A stretch of 9,060 bases of DNA from the NCBI GenBank assembly GCA_029288095.1, contig JARFPW010000169.1:1-9060 (forward strand). The letters are read 5' to 3'. This stretch comes from Gemmatimonadota bacterium (GTDB lineage Bacteria > Gemmatimonadota > Gemmatimonadetes > Palauibacterales > Palauibacteraceae). Shown here in pieces: positions 1 to 5,555 of the stretch. Position 1 is the first letter of the stretch. The number at the start of each line of letters is the position of its first letter. The notes under the pieces were generated by a model. It saw only the letters and a program-made list of their open reading frames with translations, was not told the DNA's origin and searched no databases. The position numbers and the translations under genes are program-made.

Positions 1-126
1 CTCGTGGACGAGGGTTTCCTCGAGACCGAGGCCAGCCGGCTGGGCGCCGAGGCGATCGATCCGCTGAAGACGACGATCGTCCAGAATCAGCGGAGCATGA
101 CCACCTGGGTGCTGCGGAAGGCCTGA
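1..126 (+). CDS. C-terminal fragment of an unidentified protein
   Basis: An open frame runs from the first base to a TGA at 124-126 and gives 41 codons with the same GC-rich third positions as the neighbouring genes. The visible tail is acidic at first (LVDEGFLETE), then basic and polar, and ends in TTWVLRKA. I see no diagnostic motif and cannot name the family. The start lies outside the window. It reads in the same direction as the sphingolipid operon but is separated from it by about 217 bases, so co-transcription is possible but not shown. It could be an ordinary unrelated gene. Confidence 0.6.
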   Translation, partial: LVDEGFLETEASRLGAEAIDPLKTTIVQNQRSMTTWVLRKA

Positions 127-207
127 AAACGCCCCATCAGAAGCCATCGCGCCCGAAAATCTGTATATTCCTAGCTTGTCTGCGTCGGAGTACTCGGCCA
201 ATTCATT

Positions 208-213
208 AGGGAG
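208..213 (+). promoter_or_regulatory. Ribosome binding site for the alternative upstream spt start
   Basis: AGGGAG lies 7 bases before the ATG at 221, an almost ideal Shine-Dalgarno arrangement. It is the main argument for a longer Spt of 434 residues. Confidence 0.4.
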
Positions 214-328
214 CAAGTACATGACGAGCCGACGGAAGCCCGGTTTCTTGCCCGCCCCGGATGCTGCGGGTAGCTTGGCGGCGAATACAGGGCACGAGTC
301 GCATTCGGCCCCGTCCGAGAGCCTTCCC

Positions 329-335
329 GAGAGGT
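329..335 (+). promoter_or_regulatory. Ribosome binding site for the preferred spt start
   Basis: GAGAGGT lies 8 bases before the ATG at 344. Starting here gives a protein of the usual family length, with about 20 residues before the conserved YPYF motif. Confidence 0.45.
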
Positions 336-343
336 CTGAGCGT

Positions 344-1525
344 ATGCAGGTCTTTGCCAAGACCGATTCCCTGACATTGCCCGACGATCTTCGCGCGGTG
401 GATCTGTATCCCTACTTCCAGCGCATCGAAGAGACACGTGATACCGAAGTCGTGATCGACGGCCACCGGAAAGTGATGATCGGGTCCAATAACTACATGG
501 GCCTGACCCACGATCCGCGAATCATCGAGGCGGCTACCGCCGCGCTCGAGAAGTACGGCAGCGGGAATACGGGAAGTCGCTTTCTCAACGGCAATCTCGA
601 CATCATCGATCAGCTCGAAGAGGACCTCGCCGACTGGCTCGGGAAGCCGAAGGGCCTCGTGTTCAGCACGGGCTATCAGACCAACCTCGGCACGATCAGC
701 GCGTTGCTTAGCCGAAGTGACACGGTATTCGTGGACAAGCTGGACCACGCGTGCATCCAGGACGGTGCCCGGCTCGGCTGGGGCGAGATCAAGCGCTTCC
801 GCCACGCCGAACTCGACCACCTCGAGAAGCTGCTCGCCAAGTGCGATCCGGATCGCGGCAAGCTGATCGTCGTTGACGGGGTGTACAGCATGGAAGGCGA
901 TCTCGTTGATCTGCCGCGCATCGTCGAGCTGCGGAAGAAGTACGGAGCCGCGGTGCTCGTCGACGACGCCCACTCTCTCGGGATCTTCGGCGCCACGGGT
1001 GCGGGTACGGCGGAGCACTTCGGCCTGACGGACGAGGTCGACCTGATCACGGGTACGTTCTCGAAATCGCTCGCCTCGATCGGCGGCTTCGTCGCAGGCG
1101 ACGCAGACATCATCGACTACCTGCGTCACACCGCGCGCGCTCTGATGTTCAGCGCCAGCATGCCGCCGGCATCCGTGGCAACGGTGGTCGAGGCGGTTCG
1201 CATCATTCGCTCGGAGCCCGAGCGGCGAGAGCGTCTGTGGGCAAATACACGCCGCATGATGAGCGAACTAAGAACGCTCGGGTTCGACATCGGGCCGACC
1301 GAGAGCCCCGTGGTACCGATCCTCGTCGGCGACATGTACAAGACGTTCCGGTTCTGGCGCGCCCTGTTCGACGCCGGGGTGTTCACGAACCCCGTCGTGC
1401 CGCCGGCCGTGCCCGAGGGGGATGGCCGCATCCGGACGAGTTACATGGCGACGCACACCGATGATCAGCTCGATTTCGTGCTGGAAGTCCTGGAGCGTCT
1501 CGGGAAAGAGTTCGATCTGATTTGA
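344..1525 (+). CDS. spt: Serine palmitoyltransferase (alpha-oxoamine synthase family)
   Basis: This PLP-dependent cytoplasmic enzyme would condense L-serine with a long-chain acyl thioester to 3-oxosphinganine, the first step of sphingolipid synthesis. From the ATG at 344 it is 393 residues, the usual family length. Visible signatures, in order, are LYPYFQRIE near the N-terminus, MIGSNNYMGLT, GNTGSRFLNGN, the His of KLDHACIQDG, DDAHSLG, and the PLP lysine in GTFSKSLASIGG (codon 1064-1066). YPYF, GSNNY and TGSRFLNG resemble Bacteroidetes-type Spt more than BioF or 2-amino-3-ketobutyrate ligase. An in-frame ATG at 221 with a good ribosome binding site would add 41 residues of Ser/Pro/Glu-rich sequence without family motifs, so I prefer 344. 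The stop overlaps the next start. The ceramide genes downstream strongly support Spt over the other alpha-oxoamine synthases. I cannot tell from sequence whether the acyl donor is acyl-CoA or acyl-ACP. Confidence 0.88.
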   Translation: MQVFAKTDSLTLPDDLRAVDLYPYFQRIEETRDTEVVIDGHRKVMIGSNNYMGLTHDPRIIEAATAALEKYGSGNTGSRFLNGNLDIIDQLEEDLADWLGKPKGLVFSTGYQTNLGTISALLSRSDTVFVDKLDHACIQDGARLGWGEIKRFRHAELDHLEKLLAKCDPDRGKLIVVDGVYSMEGDLVDLPRIVELRKKYGAAVLVDDAHSLGIFGATGAGTAEHFGLTDEVDLITGTFSKSLASIGGFVAGDADIIDYLRHTARALMFSASMPPASVATVVEAVRIIRSEPERRERLWANTRRMMSELRTLGFDIGPTESPVVPILVGDMYKTFRFWRALFDAGVFTNPVVPPAVPEGDGRIRTSYMATHTDDQLDFVLEVLERLGKEFDLI

Positions 1526-2661
1526 GCGGGTCCGGAACGGACATTCGCATCGAGTCCGCCTGGGACAAACGGACGTTCAAAGACTTCCTGCGTCTCCCCT
1601 ACCGCATCTATGCGAGCGATCCAAACTGGGTCGCGCCGCTCCTGCGCGATGTCAAGGCGATGTTCGATCGCGACGCGCATCCATTCCACCAGCATTCGGA
1701 GGTGGAACCGTTCGTCGCCTATCGTGACGGACAGGCCGTCGGGCGCATCGTGGCCATCCACAACCGGAACCACGTGGCGTTTCACGACGAGCCCGTCGGG
1801 TTCTTCGGCTTCTTCGAGTGTGAAGATCGCCAGGAGACGGCGGACGCGTTGTTCGCGCGCGCCGGCGAGTGGCTCCGCGAGCGGGATCTGCAGACGATGC
1901 GGGGTCCGGCGAGCTTCTCGACGAACGAGGAAGCCGGGTTGCTGATCGACGGCTTCGACGTTCCCGCGTCGATCATGATGCCCTACAACCCGGCCCGCTA
2001 CGCCGGGCTGATCGAGTCGGCGGGATTCCAGGTCGCGAAGACGATGGTCGCGCTTCACCTGTGGTTGCCGGAAGGCGCTCCGGAATATCTACGGCAGCGC
2101 GAACAACGTCTACTGGAACGGCTCAACGTGTCCGTGCGCTACATCCGCATGAAGGAGTTCGAGGCAGAACTCGACATCGTGCGAGACATCTACAACACCG
2201 CCTGGGAAAAGAACTGGGGCTTCGTCCCGATGACCGAGGCGGAGATCGGACACATGGCGAAGGAACTGAAGCCGGTTCTGAAGCAGGATCCCGAGCAGGT
2301 CATCCTGGTCGAAGACGGTGACGGCCGCCCGATCGGATTCGCTCTCTGGCTCAAGGATTACAACCGGGCGCTCATCCATGCCCGCGGACGGCTGTTCCCC
2401 GCGGGCCTGCCGAAGATCCTCTGGCATGCACGTAAGATCGACATGGCCCGCGTGCTGACGCTCGGGCTGATCCCCGAATATCGTCACATGGGGATCGATA
2501 ATCTGCTGTACATGACGTGCTTCCGGGCCGCCAACGAGAAGGGCATCTTCGGCGGAGAGTTCGGCTGGGTTCTCGAGGACAACCTGCCCATGCTGAAGCC
2601 GCTCATGAAGATGGGAGCGGAAATCTCCAAGCAATACCGGATGTACGACCGGGCCCTATGA
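1522..2661 (+). CDS. bcerS: Bacterial ceramide synthase-like N-acyltransferase (GNAT/YghO-like)
   Basis: Predicted role: transfer of a fatty acyl group to the amine of 3-oxosphinganine, giving 3-oxoceramide. The 379-residue protein has no signal peptide or membrane helix. Conserved-looking blocks are a proximal LPYRIYASDPNWVAPLL (25-41), VGRIVAIHNRNH (73-84) running into GFFGFFE (93-99), RGPASFSTNEE (128-138), MMPYNPARY (152-160), and AWEKNWGFVP (228-237). A C-terminal GNAT-like part contains LTLGLIPEYRHMGI (312-325) and LEDNLPMLKPLMKMG (351-365). This matches my memory of a family of about 380 residues that includes E. coli YghO and the Caulobacter ceramide synthase. The start is TTG at 1522, overlapping the spt stop as TTGA; no ATG or GTG lies in frame before the conserved N-terminus. 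GGGAAAGAG at 1502-1510 can serve as the ribosome binding site. Family identity is fairly sure; the ceramide synthase activity rests largely on its position between spt and cerR. Confidence 0.8.
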   Translation: MSGSGTDIRIESAWDKRTFKDFLRLPYRIYASDPNWVAPLLRDVKAMFDRDAHPFHQHSEVEPFVAYRDGQAVGRIVAIHNRNHVAFHDEPVGFFGFFECEDRQETADALFARAGEWLRERDLQTMRGPASFSTNEEAGLLIDGFDVPASIMMPYNPARYAGLIESAGFQVAKTMVALHLWLPEGAPEYLRQREQRLLERLNVSVRYIRMKEFEAELDIVRDIYNTAWEKNWGFVPMTEAEIGHMAKELKPVLKQDPEQVILVEDGDGRPIGFALWLKDYNRALIHARGRLFPAGLPKILWHARKIDMARVLTLGLIPEYRHMGIDNLLYMTCFRAANEKGIFGGEFGWVLEDNLPMLKPLMKMGAEISKQYRMYDRAL

Positions 2662-3632
2662 CGACCCCGAAAGCTCTACTCACCGGAGGCACCGGTTTTC
2701 TCGGAAGCCATGTCGCGGAGATGCTGTGCGAGCGTGGGTTCGACGTGCGCGCCACGGTGCGTTCGAGCAGTGACCTGCGTTGGATCGAGTCCCTGCCTCT
2801 CGAGCTCGTCGAAGCTGACTTCTCTGATCCAACCGGCCTGGCGGCGATGTTGGCCGGAGTCGATACCGTCGTCCACATCGCCGGCATCACCCGCGCCGCC
2901 GATCCTGCCGCCTTCGAACGCGTGAACGCGGCAGGCACGGGCGCACTAGCGGCGGCTGCCGGGACCGCCGGCGTGGAGCGGTTCGTCTACGTCAGCAGTC
3001 TCGCGGCGCGGGGGCCCGACGGCGCGGCAGGCCCGACGAGCGCGTACGGCCGCAGTAAGCGAGGGGGAGAACAGCGGTTGGCCGGGTTGGCGAACCGGGG
3101 AGCCGCGCCGCCCATTGTTCGCACACTCCGCCCCGGCGGCATCTACGGCCCGCGCGACGACGATCTCCTCATGATGTTTCAGATGGCGCGCCGGGGCCTG
3201 CTGGTCGTGCCGGCCTCGCGCGGCCGGCTACAGCCCGTTCACGTGCTGGACGTGGCGCGATCGGTCGTCTCCGCGGCACAGGCCGAGGACTCCGGTGACC
3301 CCGGTCCCCTGCCGGTGGCGGGATCTGAGATCGTCGACTGGGCCGATGTCGCCAACACTCTGCGGCGGGTGATGGAGCGAAAGATCCGCGTGATCCAGGT
3401 GCCGGCCGCCGGATTCATGACAGCCGGTGCTCTGGCCGAACTCGCCTCCCGTGTCGCAGGCAAGACGCCCGCTTTCGATCGCCGCAAGGCGTCGGACCTG
3501 ACCAGGACGACATGGACCACCCAGCTCGAGCACACGACGCGTGTCCTCGACTGGAAGCCCGAGATCGACATCGAAACCGGCATGACCGCCACGGCGGCCT
3601 GGTACGTCGAACAGGGTTGGCTCGACAGATGA
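2658..3632 (+). CDS. cerR: Ceramide reductase-like extended SDR (NAD-dependent epimerase/dehydratase family)
   Basis: Predicted to reduce the 3-keto group of 3-oxoceramide (or 3-oxosphinganine) with NAD(P)H, giving dihydroceramide. The 324-residue protein opens with the Rossmann motif TGGTGFLGSH (9-18). It has the usual VHIAG (72-76) of extended SDRs, a catalytic-type Ser in VSS (112-114), and the YxxxK pair Tyr130/Lys134 in AYGRSK. RPGGIYGPRDDD (158-169) is typical of sugar-epimerase and 3-beta-HSD-like SDRs. The ATG at 2658 overlaps the bcerS stop as ATGA; an upstream reading in this frame inside bcerS has no family motifs. The fold and cofactor binding are clear. The substrate is inferred from the order spt-bcerS-cerR, which matches the gene set needed for ceramide in Caulobacter. 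Sequence alone would also allow a sterol or sugar dehydrogenase. Confidence 0.8.
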   Translation: MTTPKALLTGGTGFLGSHVAEMLCERGFDVRATVRSSSDLRWIESLPLELVEADFSDPTGLAAMLAGVDTVVHIAGITRAADPAAFERVNAAGTGALAAAAGTAGVERFVYVSSLAARGPDGAAGPTSAYGRSKRGGEQRLAGLANRGAAPPIVRTLRPGGIYGPRDDDLLMMFQMARRGLLVVPASRGRLQPVHVLDVARSVVSAAQAEDSGDPGPLPVAGSEIVDWADVANTLRRVMERKIRVIQVPAAGFMTAGALAELASRVAGKTPAFDRRKASDLTRTTWTTQLEHTTRVLDWKPEIDIETGMTATAAWYVEQGWLDR

Positions 3633-4504
3633 ATGAACGCCTGCGCTCGCTCGCAGCGACGCCCCAGGCCCGTCCCGTGGATCTGCTCGCGGCTGCGTAC
3701 CTGGCGGCAACGGCTGTGCTCGCCGTGCTATCCTGGTCGTCCACCGGCCTGGTAATCGCCGGACTTCACGTCGTCGCACTGGCCTTCGTTCATCTTCTCG
3801 GACGAGTCCCGGTGCCGACGAATCGATTTCTTGCGTTTCTGAGGCTCGCGTGGCCGGTCGCCGTGACCCCTGTGCTCTACCTTGAACTGGCGACGCTCAA
3901 TCAACTCCTGTTTCCGGGGTATTTCGACGCCACGGTCCAGGTGTGGGAACAGGCGTTGTTCGGATCCCAGCTCAGCATCGTGATGAGCGGCTGGTACGAT
4001 GCGCTGTGGTTCTCGGAGCTGCTGCACTTCGGGTATGTGTCGTATTACCTGGTCGTGCCCGCCGCGTTGATCGGAGGCTTCTACCTCGGGGGGACGGACG
4101 GGCTCGAACGCGTGGCGTTCACCACGGCGCTGGCGTTCTTCGTCTGCTATCTGTGCTTCGCCGTGTTTCCCGTCGCGGGTCCGCGCTACGAGTTCACCCG
4201 CATAGCGGGTCCGCAGACCGACGGGGTCGTGTTCGGCCTCGTGCACAGCATCCTCGAGAGCGGGTCCTCCAAGGGAACGGCGTTTCCGAGTTCACACGTG
4301 GCGGCAACCGTCTCCGCATGGCTCGCTGCCGGCCTGGTGGACCGCCGCCTGATGTGGATCCTCGCGCCGTTCGCAGTGTCTCTGACCCTGGGCACGGTGT
4401 ACGGCCGGTTTCATTACGCCATTGATTCCGCCGTCGGCCTCGGCGTGGCGATTCTGGCCGTCACCTGGACCCCCCGCTTGATGGCCCGCCTGCGGCGAGC
4501 CTGA
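3629..4504 (+). CDS. PAP2/Aur1-like integral membrane protein, candidate ceramide head-group enzyme
   Basis: This 291-residue protein has about six hydrophobic segments, roughly at residues 18-35, 40-57, 70-92, 135-154, 163-182 and 227-280 (the last probably two or three helices). Its active-site signature is of the PAP2 superfamily: FPVAGPRYEF (180-189), then FPSSH (219-223) with His223, then GRFHYAID (259-266) with Arg260, His262 and Asp266. The FP-GPRY element and the HYAID form recall the Aur1/inositol phosphorylceramide synthase branch (PAP2_3) more than plain phosphatidate phosphatases. In that branch the two His and the Asp form a phosphotransfer triad. It overlaps cerR by ATGA, so it is probably translated with the ceramide genes. 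I infer that it attaches a phospho-head group to ceramide or dephosphorylates a ceramide phosphate. Donor and direction are unknown, and a general lipid phosphatase or bactoprenyl-phosphate phosphatase is the main alternative. Confidence 0.78.
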   Translation: MNERLRSLAATPQARPVDLLAAAYLAATAVLAVLSWSSTGLVIAGLHVVALAFVHLLGRVPVPTNRFLAFLRLAWPVAVTPVLYLELATLNQLLFPGYFDATVQVWEQALFGSQLSIVMSGWYDALWFSELLHFGYVSYYLVVPAALIGGFYLGGTDGLERVAFTTALAFFVCYLCFAVFPVAGPRYEFTRIAGPQTDGVVFGLVHSILESGSSKGTAFPSSHVAATVSAWLAAGLVDRRLMWILAPFAVSLTLGTVYGRFHYAIDSAVGLGVAILAVTWTPRLMARLRRA

Positions 4505-4515
4505 CGGAAGATGCG

Positions 4516-5142
4516 ATGAACCGAAGCTTGCGAATTATCTCCCTGGCGCTGGCCGCCGTCGTTCTCACGACCGGATCTGTCGCGGCCCAGCAAGCGACGC
4601 TGCAGTCCCTGCGCTGGCCACCGGCGTCCGTGTCGCTCGACGATGCTTTTCGGCACCTGGGGGCAGACACGATCCGGATTGGCCGGGCAGAGGCTGAAAT
4701 CCACGTCTTCGTGGACGCGCCCGACAACGTCGTGGAGCGTCTGTACTGGATCCAATTCGAGGGCTACCCGGAGACCGGATCCAACCGCTACGATTACTCG
4801 GATCTGCCGCACGCAGACACGGTCGACGGATTCATGTTTCGGAGCGACGTCCGCTACGGGGCCTACTCCGACGCTGAGATGCGTGACGAACACGATACCC
4901 GCAAGGTAGTCGGCATTCTGCGGGATCACGGCCTCGAGGTCCCGGCTCCGATGATGCGCGTTCGCATGGTCACGCTCGATGAGACGCGGAAGAACGAGCT
5001 TCTCGTCATCTACATGGAGGATTTGATCGCCGCCGGGTATACGGAGGAACAGTTGGACGACGGCGCCTGGCCCGAAGCCGCTTCGGGCCTTCGGCAGCGG
5101 GCGATGAGCGGCCTGCATCTGCAACATGACCAGACAGAGTGA
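4516..5142 (+). CDS. Exported protein of unknown family in the sphingolipid operon
   Basis: The 208-residue protein begins with a clear Sec signal peptide: MNRSLR, a hydrophobic stretch (about 7-20), and a signal peptidase I-like site at SVAA/QQ (cleavage after Ala24). There is no lipobox Cys, and no Cys anywhere, so it should be soluble in the periplasm rather than a lipoprotein. The mature part of about 184 residues is rich in charged residues. It has likely beta segments around EIHVFVDAP (61-69) and ERLYWIQFEGYPE (74-86), a Tyr/Asp-rich loop (RYDYSDLP, 91-98), and MRVRMVTLDETRKNELLVIY (147-166) near the C-terminus. I do not recognise the family. The start at 4516 has GGAAG five bases upstream and lies 11 bases after the PAP2 gene. 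A role in binding or moving the operon's lipid product is conceivable, but only position supports it. Confidence 0.75.
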   Translation: MNRSLRIISLALAAVVLTTGSVAAQQATLQSLRWPPASVSLDDAFRHLGADTIRIGRAEAEIHVFVDAPDNVVERLYWIQFEGYPETGSNRYDYSDLPHADTVDGFMFRSDVRYGAYSDAEMRDEHDTRKVVGILRDHGLEVPAPMMRVRMVTLDETRKNELLVIYMEDLIAAGYTEEQLDDGAWPEAASGLRQRAMSGLHLQHDQTE

Positions 5143-5146
5143 GGGG
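5141..5146 (+). promoter_or_regulatory. Ribosome binding site fixing the DUF302 start
   Basis: GAGGGG lies 7 bases before the ATG at 5154 and overlaps the stop codon of the preceding gene. It favours this start over the in-frame GTG at 5139, which has no comparable site. Confidence 0.6.
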
Positions 5147-5153
5147 TAGCCAT

Positions 5154-5555
5154 ATGAATGACATGAGCCACGACGTGCGCCTGGAGTGCGCGCACGAGGA
5201 GGCGATAGAGCGAGTTACGGATGTGCTGGCCGCCGAGGGGTTCGGCGTGCTGTCGCGGATCGACATCGACGAGAAATTTCGCGACAAGCTGGGGATCGAC
5301 TTTCGGCCGTACACGATTCTCGGTGCCTGTAATCCCGCGCTCGCCGAGGTGGCGCTGGGCGCGGCCCCGGAGATTGGTCTCCTGCTGCCGTGCAACGTCA
5401 CGGTCGAGCAGGTGGACGGCGGGGTGCTGATCAGGATCATCAACGCCCGCGTGATGATGGAGACCGCAGGCTACGCCGGGCATGAGGCCGTCGCTCCCGT
5501 CGGCGCGGAAGCGGATGAACGGCTGTCTCGCGTGGCGGCTGTCCTGGCGGGTTAG
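5154..5555 (+). CDS. DUF302 domain protein
   Basis: This 133-residue cytoplasmic protein has the whole DUF302 pattern: an N-terminal helix followed by EGFGVLSRIDI (28-38), KLGIDFRPYTILGACNP (45-61), APEIGLLLPCNVTV (71-84) and a C-terminal RIINA strand (94-98). Cys59 and Cys80 sit in the two best conserved motifs. DUF302 proteins are small alpha/beta proteins without an agreed biochemical function. Some occur near thiol, redox or metal-related genes, but nothing here proves such a role. The gene follows the exported protein after 11 bases and ends the plus-strand operon. Its stop codon overlaps the stop of the convergent minus-strand gene. Presence in a ceramide operon is unexpected, and it may simply be a passenger. 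Confidence 0.88.
   Translation: MNDMSHDVRLECAHEEAIERVTDVLAAEGFGVLSRIDIDEKFRDKLGIDFRPYTILGACNPALAEVALGAAPEIGLLLPCNVTVEQVDGGVLIRIINARVMMETAGYAGHEAVAPVGAEADERLSRVAAVLAG

Larger units (their letters stand above)
127..343 (+). promoter_or_regulatory. Intergenic/leader region of the sphingolipid operon, with a candidate -10 box
   Basis: This is the only non-coding stretch of any size in the window. Its first part is locally AT-richer than the surroundings, and TATATT at 164-169 resembles a sigma-70 -10 box. No convincing -35 box lies 16-18 bases upstream, so the promoter call is weak. I see no strong terminator hairpin after the upstream gene and no riboswitch I can recognise. Part of the region (221-343) would be coding if spt starts at the upstream ATG. 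Confidence 0.3.

Noticed and set aside
127..220. Intrinsic terminator or riboswitch upstream of spt
   Set aside because: I found no GC-rich stem followed by a T-run and no recognisable aptamer pattern; only short chance pairings.
206..1129. Long minus-strand open frame (307 codons) opposite spt
   Set aside because: It lies fully antisense to a gene with strong family motifs, shows no recognisable domain, and is expected as a mirror frame in GC-rich DNA.
344..1525. Annotation as 8-amino-7-oxononanoate synthase (BioF) or 2-amino-3-ketobutyrate CoA ligase
   Set aside because: The TGSRFLNG and YPYF motifs and the adjacent bcerS and cerR genes fit Spt better; no biotin or threonine-degradation gene is nearby.
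2517..2657. Upstream extension of the cerR frame into bcerS
   Set aside because: The Rossmann motif sits 9 residues after the ATG at 2658, normal for this family, and the extension reads as Arg-rich shadow of bcerS.
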